A stretch of DNA of 64,000 nt from JAJKIP01 sp037200685 (GCA_037200685.1 JBBCIG010000007.1:62001-126000), one strand, 5' to 3'; counted from the stretch's first letter, positions 8,547-15,867 are shown. Numbers and translations: made by a program. Notes: generated by a model not told the origin, from the sequence alone.

Positions 8547-9467
8547 TTACTTACAGTACTTTGCCAACAATTCATTCGGGTCATCTATATGAAATACAGC
8601 TTTCCATTCCTTTTTATACTTATAGCCTTTTTGAATAGCCATATTCCAGTAGATACAGGCTTCTTTAATATTTCCAAGTCCAAAATATGAGTTAGCGATA
8701 TTATTGTATGAATATTTATCCGTATCAAAATTTTCATAAAATGAATCGTCTAATTTCAAGCTCAAAGCTTTCTTAAAATCAATAATTGCATCTTCATATT
8801 GGTTTAAATAATATTTGCAAAGCCCCCTGTTATTGTACGCCAACTTGTGTGCAGAGTCAAGGGATAGTATAATATTAAAATCGGAAATCGCATTTAAATA
8901 CGAGCCATTTTCCAAATTCGCCTCCCCACGATTTAAATATGCGCTTTCATTCTTTGGATCAATTTTAATCGCCTGATCATATGCAAGCAAAGACAAATTA
9001 TCTTTTCCCCATTTATCATATAATAACCCCATGTTAAAATATATCGTGGCTGATTTCCTATCATATTGCAGGGCTTTAAGGTAATCTTGTTCCGCCAGGG
9101 AATATTTCTCTGTATTTTCAAATGTGATGGCCCTATTCATCCAGGCAAGAGAATTTGTAGAATCTAATTTCAATGCTTGTGTAAAATTCGATATAGCCAG
9201 ATCATACTCTTTCAGATGATAATAGCTCGTTCCCCTTACCCTGTAATATTTGGATTCAAAAGGATAAAGAGATATCGCAGTGTCTATATAATGCAGAGCC
9301 TGGTTTGAAAGCGACTTAGATAAAGCATTATGTGTTGTTGCTTGCAGGATACTCAAGGCCTTTTGGTAATAATTTTCAGCTTTATCTTTTGCCGCACTAT
9401 GTTTAAAACCCGAGCATCCGCAAATCACCGATAATAACAGTATCACGGCAAACTTAAATTTATTCAT
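8547..9467 (-). CDS. TPR-repeat lipoprotein
   Basis: The start at ATG 9467 gives MNKFKFAVILLLSVICGC, a lipoprotein signal with Cys near residue 18; an upstream start at 9518 would bury this signal. The body consists of about six tetratricopeptide repeats with the typical W/LG/Y/A/P spacing, for example AISNFTQALKLDSTNSLAWMNRA, SLAEQDYLKALQYDRKS and ISDFNIILSLDSAHKLAYNNRG. TPR lipoproteins act as protein-interaction scaffolds at the periplasmic face or outer membrane. The partner is not indicated by the neighbours. Confidence 0.85.
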   Translation of the reverse strand: MNKFKFAVILLLSVICGCSGFKHSAAKDKAENYYQKALSILQATTHNALSKSLSNQALHYIDTAISLYPFESKYYRVRGTSYYHLKEYDLAISNFTQALKLDSTNSLAWMNRAITFENTEKYSLAEQDYLKALQYDRKSATIYFNMGLLYDKWGKDNLSLLAYDQAIKIDPKNESAYLNRGEANLENGSYLNAISDFNIILSLDSAHKLAYNNRGLCKYYLNQYEDAIIDFKKALSLKLDDSFYENFDTDKYSYNNIANSYFGLGNIKEACIYWNMAIQKGYKYKKEWKAVFHIDDPNELLAKYCK

Positions 9468-9557
9468 AGAAGATATTTTGTTAGAATTGCCGGTTAAAGT
9501 TACAAAAGTTGAAGCCAATGATTATTGCATGTGTTAGAAAATAAATTATTATTTAAT

Positions 9558-9666
9558 AAGCTGGAGTGCTATGCGCAGCATCCTGTGGACTATCATCGTC
9601 TGTTGCGTCGCACTGTTGTACTGCATGATCCCGATAGCCATCGGGACTACTAGCAATTATTCAGCA
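9558..9666 (-). repeat. Dispersed TGCGACGCAAC-family repeat, copy 2 (long form)
   Basis: Landmarks: GCTGGAGTGCTATGCGCAGC, TGGACTATCATCGTC, GTTGCGTCGCAC, TTGTAC and TTCAGC. An internal palindrome CCCGATAGCCATCGGG sits between TTGTAC and TTCAGC, apparently an insertion relative to the short copies. It fills most of the spacer between the TPR and barstar genes. Confidence 0.65.
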
Positions 9667-9695
9667 CCCCAATGAATATCGGGCAGACGTGCTGC

Positions 9696-9986
9696 TTAAT
9701 CTGTCGTAGCGAATTCAATGTGATCGTGATAATTTATAATTTCAACTAGTCTATCTATAAATGTTTGCCCTAAATAGTTACGGCTATCTAAAAAATTTGT
9801 CCATATTAGTTTTACAGGATCTTCATAGTCATAAACTCCAAACCCACCTCGTAATAAATCGTTAAATGCATCAAGATTATGGCCGGTTTTCCAGTCCAGG
9901 TCTTTTGTTAATACACGATCTATTTCATCATAAAAACTTTCTATATCCGTAAAATTATTCCCGTTAATAATTATTATTTTTTTCAT
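9696..9986 (-). CDS. Barstar family protein (barnase inhibitor), orphan
   Basis: The 96-residue protein has the barstar fold signature: an initial beta strand (KKIIIINGNNF), DIESFYDEIDRVL, and the conserved inhibitory helix NLDAFNDLLRGGFG, then a final strand HIEFATT. Barstars bind and block barnase-type ribonucleases. Here no ribonuclease or toxin gene lies next to it, so it may be an orphan immunity gene protecting against a toxin delivered by other cells, or the remnant of a polymorphic toxin locus. It sits in a repeat-rich accessory stretch. Confidence 0.85.
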   Translation of the reverse strand: MKKIIIINGNNFTDIESFYDEIDRVLTKDLDWKTGHNLDAFNDLLRGGFGVYDYEDPVKLIWTNFLDSRNYLGQTFIDRLVEIINYHDHIEFATTD

Positions 9987-10013
9987 CGTTATACTTTTCA
10001 GCCTGGTGTTTAC

Positions 10014-10457
10014 TCAACACCCTTTTTGCCTTAATTTTATTTTTAGTATTTTCTCCAATCTCTCCAAAGAAATATCGGTAAATGTGATATCTATGGTAAA
10101 AACTTCATTGCCTTCTTTATTATATAGAATTGCAATTTTTGAAGACACATATCTGCCGTAAATAGTTTTACATTCAAAAGTTGATAAGCTTGTCCAAAGA
10201 ATGCCCTTGTTATTATGCCCTTTATATATCCCTTCACTTGTAATTTTGTACAGAGGGGTTTTGTCAATAAAGTCATAAATAAAATAAAGAGTAACTAGCC
10301 CTATTAAAACTATTCCAATCCAATAAAATGAATTCCCTTTAGAATATTTCATTTCACCTGTAGCGAATAGATAAACTATGAAGCCCAAAAGAACTGTGGA
10401 AAGTACCAGGTAAATGAGAACCTTCTTTTTTGATTTATGAATTATAAGTGCTTTCAT
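10014..10457 (-). CDS. STM3941-like two-TM membrane protein with PH-like domain
   Basis: The N-terminus has two membrane helices (VLIYLVLSTVLLGFIVYLFA and YWIGIVLIGLVTLYFIYDF). A soluble beta-rich domain follows, with PLYKITSEGIYKGHNNKGILWTSLSTFECK, typical of the STM3941/PH-like group in which two helices precede a beta-barrel that starts with 'G(I/L)'. ATG 10457 was preferred over 10469 because the charged MKALIIHKSKKK segment makes a normal cytoplasmic start. It ends 28 bases upstream of the barstar start, so the two may be co-transcribed. The function is unknown. Confidence 0.6.
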   Translation of the reverse strand: MKALIIHKSKKKVLIYLVLSTVLLGFIVYLFATGEMKYSKGNSFYWIGIVLIGLVTLYFIYDFIDKTPLYKITSEGIYKGHNNKGILWTSLSTFECKTIYGRYVSSKIAILYNKEGNEVFTIDITFTDISLERLEKILKIKLRQKGC

Positions 10458-10474
10458 AAATATGACCAAACTAT

Positions 10475-10556
10475 TATGAATTTCTTAAGCGCAATGAAAA
10501 TGCTTTATCCATCACTGTGGTTAGTAAAGAACAACACCAACACGGCTTGTAACTAT
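10475..10556 (+). repeat. Intergenic hairpin repeat family D, copy 1
   Basis: The text TATGAATTTCTTAAGCGCAA, then TCACTGTGGTTAGT and ACAACACCAACACGGC recurs at 11666-11770 and 12143-12240. The arms TGTGGTT.. and ..CACCAACAC form an imperfect stem around AAGAACA. Confidence 0.6.
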
Positions 10557-10570
10557 GTTACATTACTTTA

Positions 10571-11143
10571 TCAATCCGATTGATGAACCCAGATATATTT
10601 ACCATTTTTAAAAGTAATTACTCCCCCTCCTACTTCATCCCTTCTAACAAACAAGGAAATATTTTTTAGCTTAGCCTTTCTGGCGCCAACTACTTCATCG
10701 TCTTTTACAACCGCATCATAAGTCTCAGGGTCATTTATTGTACCCCAAAAATCAACCCAATCAAAATCAGTTCCCATATCACCAAAAGATTTGTCAAGCC
10801 CAACCTTTGTTGCGGTTTTTGTTTTTCCGTCGATGATGTATATCTCTTTTTTGTTATCGTGAGTGAAATATGCAAGATCAAAAATTTTGTCCCCGTTAAA
10901 ATCGGCCTTGATGGTGTCAGTTATCGTATAGATCTTGAAATTTTTAAATTCCGCCTTTAATGAATTTTCTCTCTCAGCAGCTATCGCTGCAAGTTCAGGG
11001 TTATCTACTGAATCAGGTTTTTGAGATATTGTCTTTACGATTGTGTCTGCCTTTACCAACGTTTCAGCATTTTTATCTTCAGCTTTATTGTTACAAGCTG
11101 ACAAACTTGTTACAGCCAAAAGAAATAAGAGAGGTTGTTTCAT
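10571..11143 (-). CDS. Hypothetical lipoprotein, 190 aa
   Basis: MKQPLLFLLAVTSLSAC is a clear lipoprotein signal (lipobox SLSAC). After a Lys/Asp/Glu-rich linker, the body includes DFNGDKIFDLAYFTHDNKKEIYIIDGKT, a calcium-loop-like segment resembling one FG-GAP/VCBS unit. The C-terminus is VITFKNGKYIWVHQSD. No named family is recognised. It probably faces the periplasm or the cell surface. It has its own promoter space upstream, bordered by repeats. Confidence 0.65.
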   Translation of the reverse strand: MKQPLLFLLAVTSLSACNNKAEDKNAETLVKADTIVKTISQKPDSVDNPELAAIAAERENSLKAEFKNFKIYTITDTIKADFNGDKIFDLAYFTHDNKKEIYIIDGKTKTATKVGLDKSFGDMGTDFDWVDFWGTINDPETYDAVVKDDEVVGARKAKLKNISLFVRRDEVGGGVITFKNGKYIWVHQSD

Positions 11144-11206
11144 TTGCTATTTTTCTATATGTTTTAAAAACTCAGTGCACCTGCCGTTCAGGTATTGACC
11201 GAAATT

Positions 11207-11256
11207 ACACCACGTCGTGTTTCTTTATTTATTCTACCTTCCACAATGGCGAAAAG
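11207..11256 (+). repeat. Right half of hairpin repeat family D
   Basis: The segment GTCGTGTTTCTTTATTTATT followed by CACAATGGCGAAAAG matches the right part of the copy at 11740-11785. The 21-bp minisatellite begins immediately after it, as if the tandem array had grown at the end of this element. Confidence 0.5.
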
Positions 11257-11257
11257 A

Positions 11258-11607
11258 GCAGTAGCTCCAACCACCGGCGCAGTCCGGAGAACCACAAGCG
11301 CAGTAGCTCGAACCACTGGATCAGTCACGAAAACCACTGGAACAGTGACTTCTACCACTGGCGCAGTAGCCACAACCACTGGAGCAGTATCGAAAACCAC
11401 AAGATCAGTAGCCATAACCACCGGATCAGTCACGAAAACCACTGGCGCAGTAGCTTCAACCACAATCCCAGTCGCTCCTACCACCGGCGCAGTCACAAAA
11501 ACCACAAGCGCAGTAACTCCAACCAAAACCCCAGTCGCTCCTACCACCGACGCAGTAACAAAAACCACAAGCGCAGTCGCTTCAACCACCGAAGCAGTTC
11601 CGAAAAC
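11258..11607 (+). repeat. 21-bp minisatellite, about 16 units, open in frame on both strands
   Basis: A tandem array of a 21-base unit, roughly GCAGTAGCTACAACCACTGG with one more base, spans about 350 bases with 10-30 percent divergence between units. Because the unit is 3n, the plus strand reads as heptapeptides of the TTGAVTK type and the minus strand as VVFVTAP types without stops. Apparent proteins of 130-220 residues on both strands result. I treat it as a DNA repeat rather than a gene: there is no signal peptide or domain, and codon phase is not preferred on either strand. The rest of 11144-11791 holds only family D repeats and two copies of TGTATCGTCCT. Confidence 0.75.
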
Positions 11608-11665
11608 GATGTATCGTCCTGAAAAAATTTTGTATCGTCCTAAAAAAAAATCTGCTACCCTCCCA

Positions 11666-11770
11666 GACTATAAAGAATTTTTTATACGTAATGAAGATAC
11701 TTTATCATCACTGTGATTTGTGAAGAACAAACACCAACCACGGCGTGTTTCTTTATTTATTCGAACACTC
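11666..11770 (+). repeat. Intergenic hairpin repeat family D, copy 2
   Basis: Shares TTTTTTATACGTAATGAAGA, CATCACTGTGATTTGTGAAG, AACACCAACCACGGCGTG and TTTCTTTATTTATTCGAACA with the other copies. Arms around GAAGAACAAA give a stem of about nine base pairs. Confidence 0.6.
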
Positions 11771-11791
11771 ACAATGGCGAAAAGTAAACAT

Positions 11792-12076
11792 TTAATTAAG
11801 TTGACTAATACTCCAATTACGAATGTATATCCCAAATACAATGTTTATTAAGCAAAGTGCAGATACATTATACAATCTAATACCAGGGAACTTCCAATCG
11901 ATTAATAGAAAAACAATAATGGATCCGGCTAAAATAATAGGTGGGCCAAATAAGTTGAGAAGAGCACCCATTTCCATTTTGCCAATCGGAACGTTGACCG
12001 TGGCTACGAGCCAGGATGCTAGTCCAGAAATTAAAATCAAAACTATCGCAAGAGGTTTTTTTAATTTGGTGTTCAT
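11792..12076 (-). CDS. Small three-helix membrane protein, 94 aa
   Basis: The start at ATG 12076 gives MNTKLKKPLAIVLILISGLA. Three hydrophobic helices follow (LAIVLILISGLASWLVATV, IILAGSIIVFLLIDW, VSALCLINIVFGIYI), with MGALLNLFGPP between the first two. A longer frame starting at 12214 would run through repeat family D and adds no plausible sequence. No family is recognised. It is an inner-membrane protein of unknown role lying between two repeat copies. Confidence 0.55.
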   Translation of the reverse strand: MNTKLKKPLAIVLILISGLASWLVATVNVPIGKMEMGALLNLFGPPIILAGSIIVFLLIDWKFPGIRLYNVSALCLINIVFGIYIRNWSISQLN

Positions 12077-12142
12077 ATTAGTAGATGTGTGACATATATT
12101 ATTAATTATGCCGTGGCTGGTGTTTTCTTCCACCTGCCGCCG

Positions 12143-12240
12143 GATTATAATGAATTTCTTAAGCGTAATGAACTTATTTATCAGTGTGGTTGGTGAAGAA
12201 GTAACACCAATCACGGTGTGCTTTTTTATTTATTCGAACA
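12143..12240 (+). repeat. Intergenic hairpin repeat family D, copy 3
   Basis: TTATAATGAATTTCTTAAGC, then CAGTGTGGTTGGTGAAGAAG, AACACCAATCACGGTGTG and TTTTTTATTTATTCGAACAC. The arms GTGGTTGGTG and CACCAATCAC pair with one mismatch. Confidence 0.65.
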
Positions 12241-12306
12241 CCTTTGATAGGAGCTAATGACACAGATAAAAAATTAGATAAAGCCTACCTCTAATCAATA
12301 CGAAGG

Positions 12307-12471
12307 TTAGAAAGGAAAGAAATTTAGAAAAAAATTTATGGTCATTTTAATGGTTTCTTTTGGTGTTTTTGGCCAACCTGATTTTGTCAAGAATTCAGTT
12401 TCAAGTTTTTCCGTCTTAGAACTTTTCTTAATTTCCCCTTTGGGTTTTGGCGGGTTTGATGGCTTTGACAT
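12307..12471 (-). CDS. Possible small basic protein, 54 aa
   Basis: A short frame from ATG 12471 encodes a Pro/Lys-rich start (MSKPSNPPKPKGEIKKSS), a middle KLETEFLTKSGWPKTPKET and a hydrophobic end (MTINFFLNFFPF). About 20 bases upstream of the ATG on this strand lies TACTTTTG, which fits the Bacteroidota -7 promoter box TAnnTTTG. I do not recognise the protein. The rest of the 12241-12660 stretch holds nothing I can support. Confidence 0.35.
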   Translation of the reverse strand: MSKPSNPPKPKGEIKKSSKTEKLETEFLTKSGWPKTPKETIKMTINFFLNFFPF

Positions 12472-12660
12472 GTTTTAATATTTTATCGAGAACTCAAAAG
12501 TAAAATTTAATTCTGTCAAATCCTCCGATTTTCTGGGTGGTCGGGCATGAGACACAACGGCCACGGCTTGGCGATGTGGCGGTTTTTGAAAATCGTCAGC
12601 CCGTAACCGCTGCTGAATTATAACTAAAAGTTCATTGTTTATTTTATTGCTCGGCCATAA

Positions 12661-13050
12661 AAACGACTGCTATTACTCCAGCTTCCCTTCCTTCTTCGTC
12701 AACTGAAAATATTTATCAAGGTTGCCTACAATAACTTCTTCAAAAGCGGCCTCTCTGCTTCCTGGTTTAATGGAGGACTGGAATATATCAAAAGCATTCT
12801 CCCTGATGTCAAGTATGATATTGATGATTATAATTGTACAGATTGGGCTTTGAATGTTTTTAATTTTACCGCACCTACATCGCAATTAACGATCCCACAT
12901 TATCAGTTACCCAGTAGTATTACTCCCTTCGGTAGTAACACCCCTCAAGATTTATTTGTTAAATTGCAGGAGATGAAGCAAGCCGGCAATACCAACGTGA
13001 ATTTACCGATAATCGGATGGGCAGGTCAAAGCGATGGCCCCTGTAACTAA
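12661..13050 (+). pseudogene. 5'-truncated protein fragment with a YNCTDWAL Cys motif
   Basis: The frame is open from the stop at 12658 to the TAA at 13050 but has no ATG, GTG or TTG before 12850, so the 5' part of the gene is missing. Protein-like sequence runs from about 12703 (KIFIKVAYNNFFKSG) through LPDVKYDIDDYNCTDWALN to GNTNVNLPIIGWAGQSDGPC at the end. The conserved-looking Cys-containing helix and the GPCN ending suggest the tail of a larger secreted Bacteroidota protein of unknown function. It may be the remnant of a deletion or a copy captured by rearrangement. Confidence 0.55.
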
Positions 13051-13064
13051 TAAACCAAATCAAC

Positions 13065-13487
13065 ATGAAGGCAATAAAAATAATTACACATCCCTATCTG
13101 CTGATTTTTTCATTTTTATTTATTATGATCAGTGGTGAAAATTTTGGTGGCATCTATCTTATTTATTTGTTGTTTGCCCTTCCGCATGGTGCAATACACG
13201 CAATACTAGCCTTAATAGGAATTAGTGTATTGATTGTTTCCAATGAAAAGTTACGAACGGGCCGGATTGGCCCAATTTTAAATTTAGCCGGGGCTTTATG
13301 CCTGTTTCTTTCTCTGTTCTTTTTCTTTTATAACGATAAGCAGGGATATAATTCAGCCACCTTTGAACAAACTGTTCCACAACTAAGCTTGGGTTTGTTC
13401 GGAATTTTGATAGTTGGGTTTGTTTTTTTCAGGGTCATTTGGAAATTCTTTAAGAGGCCATTTAATGGCAATCTTTCGATAATATAG
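13065..13487 (+). CDS. Hypothetical four-helix membrane protein, 140 aa
   Basis: It starts 14 bases after the stop of the truncated fragment, at an ATG preceded by AAACCAAATCAAC. Hydrophobic segments are PYLLIFSFLFIMISG, YLIYLLFALPHGAIHAILALIGISVLIV, ILNLAGALCLFLSLFFFFY and LSLGLFGILIVGFVFF. A basic FKRPFNG tail follows. I recognise no family. Its spacing suggests that it once formed an operon with the truncated upstream gene. Confidence 0.6.
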   Translation: MKAIKIITHPYLLIFSFLFIMISGENFGGIYLIYLLFALPHGAIHAILALIGISVLIVSNEKLRTGRIGPILNLAGALCLFLSLFFFFYNDKQGYNSATFEQTVPQLSLGLFGILIVGFVFFRVIWKFFKRPFNGNLSII

Positions 13488-13651
13488 TGTTGAGAATATT
13501 CAATCCACATAGTATTGTTTTGTGAAGAGTGAAAGTTTTCATTGTTTAGCGCCCGCGTCTACACTGCACACATGACACGGCTGTGAGGTTCGGCCGCCCG
13601 ATAGCTCGAGATACGGAACGTGCCGCCGATATACATTGGGATGATGCGATA

Positions 13652-13724
13652 ATGCTGAATAGAATTACCGAACGTACAAGAGTGCGACGCAACAGGCGAT
13701 GATAGTAGTACTACAGCTTGGCTA
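13652..13724 (+). repeat. Dispersed TGCGACGCAAC-family repeat, copy 3 (short form)
   Basis: Reads ATGCTGAATAGAATTACCGA, ACAAGAGTGCGACGCAACAG, GCGATGATAGTAGTACTACA, GCTTGGC: the cleanest copy in the window. The rest of 13488-13651 holds GC-rich imperfect hairpins (for example CGGCCGCCCGATAGCTCG) and no gene. Confidence 0.7.
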
Positions 13725-13748
13725 ATGCACTGCATCCTGCGGATAATT

Positions 13749-13823
13749 CTATTTCAATCTGTCTTTAAAATCCAATCCATTTTTACGCAATGTATCTTTC
13801 GCTACATCATATCCTGCATCCGC
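13749..13823 (-). pseudogene. Second copy of the hutU 3' end (25 codons)
   Basis: Just downstream of the hutU stop, the minus strand reads ADAGYDVAKDTLRKNGLDF and KDRLK then TAG. The hutU end itself reads ADAGYESAKETANTHNLDI, HNRIS, TAG. Both tails are 25 codons with the stop in the same place. They are separated by a 25-base palindromic segment (CCCGCCTCAGCGGGG core), for a repeat period of 100 bases. The copy has no start and is not in frame with hutU. It could be the leftover of a tandem hutU duplication that was deleted, or the original end displaced by an insertion. Confidence 0.7.
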
Positions 13824-13848
13824 CCCGCTGAGGCGGGACTTCCGCAGG

Positions 13849-15612
13849 CTAACTAATTCTGTTATGTATATCTAAATTGTGTGTGTTCGCAGTTTCTTTA
13901 GCTGATTCATAGCCTGCGTCCGCATGCCGTATCACTCCCATGCCTGGGTCGTTGCGTAATACTCTTTTTAATCGTTGCTCCGCATCATCCGTACCATCGG
14001 CTACGATGACCATGCCTGCATGTATGCTATAGCCCATGCCTACGCCGCCGCCGTGGTGCAACGATACCCAACTGGCGCCGCCTGCGGTATTGACCAATGC
14101 ATTTAAGATAGGCCAGTCGGCTACGGCATCGCTGCCATCGAGCATGGCTTCGGTCTCGCGGTTGGGAGAGGCGACGGAACCGGCATCGAGATGGTCGCGG
14201 CCGATAACAATAGGCGCTTTTACTTTTCCTGCTCTTACTAATTCATTAAAGGCAAGTCCTGCTTTTTCCCGCTCACCCTGGCCAAGCCAGCAGATGCGTG
14301 CAGGTAATCCCTGGAAGGCGATCTTTTCTTTGGCCAATCGTAACCAGCGCAGCAGGGAATGGTTGGATGGAAATAATTGTTTGATGGTTTCATCCGTAAC
14401 GGCAATATCATTGGGATCACCGCTGAGAGCAGCCCAACGGAACGGGCCTTTGCCTTCGCAAAATAATGGACGTATATACGCCGGAACAAAACCCGGAAAT
14501 AAACCCCCTCTGCCCCCTAAAGGGGGAACCTTGGGAAGTGCATTACTGTCTGTATTTACTTTCGCCTCGTACTCCAATGCTCTTGCACGGATGTTGTTGC
14601 CATAATCAAAAGTAATTGCTCCTCTTGCCTGCAATTCTACCATCAATTCTACATGACGATGAATACTCGCATAAGCAAGCTCTGTATATTTTTGAGGATC
14701 CTGCTCCCGCATGATGGTAGCCTGCGTGAGATTGATTGTGTGCGGTATATAACCATAAAGCGGATCATGCGCAGAGGTTTGATCAGTGAGTGTATCGGGC
14801 ACAATGTTTCTTTCAATCAATCTTTCCAGTAAACAAACAGCATTGGTGAGTACGGCGATGGAAATGACTTCGCCTTTTTCTTTGGCTTCGAGTGCACGGT
14901 CGATGGCATCATCGGTGTTTTCAAACCAGAGATCGCAATACTTTGTTTCGATTCTTTTTTCGATGCGCCATTTTTCTACTTCGGCGATAAGGGCTACGCC
15001 TTCGTTCATGGTGATGGCGAGTGGTTGTGCGCCGCCCATGCCGCCGAGACCGGCGGTGACGTTGAGGGTGCCTTTGAGAGAACCCCCTCCGCCCCCTAAA
15101 GGGGGAACCGGGGAACTCTCCGATTGATTGCCGAAATGTTTGTTAGCGATGGCTGCGTAAGTTTCATAAGTTCCTTGTACGATGCCTTGTGATCCTATGT
15201 ATATCCAACTGCCGGCGGTCATCTGGCCGTACATCATTAATCCTTTTTTATCGAGCTCATCAAAATGTTCCCAGGTGGCCCATTTGGGTACGAGTTGGGA
15301 ATTGCTGATCAATATTCTCGGTGCGTCTTTATGAGTTTTTAAAATGCCGACGGGTTTGCCGGATTGAATGAGCAGGCTTTCATCGTTCTCTAATACTTTT
15401 AATGCTTTGATGATGTTGTCTAACGCTTCAAAATTTCTTGCGGCCTTTCCCCTGCCGCCGTATACAATTAATTCATCTGGTTTTTCCGCTACGTCGGGGT
15501 TGAGGTTGTTCAGCAGCATTCGTAAAGCGGCTTCCTGTATCCATCCTTTGCAGGAGAGTTGCGTGCCGGTGGGTGTTTTGTATTTGATGGGGTCGTAGGT
15601 TGTGAGTGTCAT
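13849..15612 (-). CDS. hutU: Urocanate hydratase with two in-frame palindromic inserts
   Basis: Urocanase converts urocanate to imidazolone propionate in histidine degradation, using tightly bound NAD+. Recognisable blocks are ELIVYGGRGKAARN, the NAD-binding TAGLGGMGGAQPLAITMN, DQTSAHDPLYGYIP with the catalytic-region motif, and SLHHGGGVGMGYSIHAGM near the end. Normal length is about 550-560 residues; this one has 587. The excess comes from two inserts encoding PVPPLGGGGG (between KHFG and SLKGTLNV) and KVPPLGGRGG (before LFPGFVPAYIRP). Both derive from the same GC-rich palindrome in the DNA. They fall in loops, so the enzyme may remain active. No other hut gene is in the window. Confidence 0.95.
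   Translation of the reverse strand: MTLTTYDPIKYKTPTGTQLSCKGWIQEAALRMLLNNLNPDVAEKPDELIVYGGRGKAARNFEALDNIIKALKVLENDESLLIQSGKPVGILKTHKDAPRILISNSQLVPKWATWEHFDELDKKGLMMYGQMTAGSWIYIGSQGIVQGTYETYAAIANKHFGNQSESSPVPPLGGGGGSLKGTLNVTAGLGGMGGAQPLAITMNEGVALIAEVEKWRIEKRIETKYCDLWFENTDDAIDRALEAKEKGEVISIAVLTNAVCLLERLIERNIVPDTLTDQTSAHDPLYGYIPHTINLTQATIMREQDPQKYTELAYASIHRHVELMVELQARGAITFDYGNNIRARALEYEAKVNTDSNALPKVPPLGGRGGLFPGFVPAYIRPLFCEGKGPFRWAALSGDPNDIAVTDETIKQLFPSNHSLLRWLRLAKEKIAFQGLPARICWLGQGEREKAGLAFNELVRAGKVKAPIVIGRDHLDAGSVASPNRETEAMLDGSDAVADWPILNALVNTAGGASWVSLHHGGGVGMGYSIHAGMVIVADGTDDAEQRLKRVLRNDPGMGVIRHADAGYESAKETANTHNLDIHNRIS
14504..14535 (-). repeat. In-gene palindromic element (PPLGG-type), copy in hutU
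   Basis: CCCCCTCTGCCCCCTAAAGG and the following GGGAACC form a stem CCCCCT/AGGGGG. On the coding strand the element reads as KVPPLGGRGG within urocanase, at a position where homologues have no such residues. Confidence 0.75.
15083..15113 (-). repeat. In-gene palindromic element (PPLGG-type), second copy in hutU
   Basis: CCCCCTCCGCCCCCTAAAGG plus GGGAACCGGGG is nearly identical to the element at 14504 and lies in the same orientation and reading phase. It encodes PVPPLGGGGG in urocanase. Confidence 0.75.
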
Positions 15613-15627
15613 GATTGAAAGATTATT

Positions 15628-15815
15628 TGTCTGAACTGGGATAAGTTGGGATATAGGAGATTATTGGGAAAGAGATATCCTATTAATCCTAAAAATCTTA
15701 AATATCCCAGTTCAGACATTTTATTTCACGCAAAGCTACAGAAGGAGCAAAGACGCAAAGTGAAAAATTTCTTTGCGGCTTAGTTATTTAATCTTAGCGC
15801 CTTTGCGTGAAATAA
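15628..15815. repeat. Two long inverted repeats side by side upstream of hutU
   Basis: TGTCTGAACTGGGATA (15628-15643) pairs perfectly with TATCCCAGTTCAGACA (15703-15718). TTATTTCACGCAAAG (15721-15735) pairs with CTTTGCGTGAAATAA (15801-15815). Each pair encloses 60-65 bases of AT-rich text. They fill the space between the divergent-from-left hutU start and the DUF6515 gene end. Confidence 0.7.
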
Positions 15816-15837
15816 AAAAGCCCCCTTTGCAGGAGGC
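15815..15837 (-). terminator. Rho-independent terminator of the DUF6515 gene
   Basis: On the minus strand GCCTCC-TGCAAA-GGGGGC forms a stem (one G-U pair) directly followed by a run of T residues. It lies about 30 bases after the stop of the DUF6515 gene. Confidence 0.7.
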
Positions 15838-15867
15838 CGTGAAATATATCTCAAAATCAAAACTAAA

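Noticed and set aside
8231..8638. 135-residue frame on the plus strand
   Set aside because: It runs antisense through the true DUF1801 N-terminus and the end of the TPR gene and through a dispersed repeat.
11188..11716. Open frames of 130-220 residues on both strands
   Set aside because: They are products of the 21-bp tandem array; no signal peptide, domain or strand-specific codon pattern supports a protein.
12673..12885. 70-residue frame on the minus strand
   Set aside because: Antisense to the YNCTDWAL fragment, which has the more protein-like sequence.
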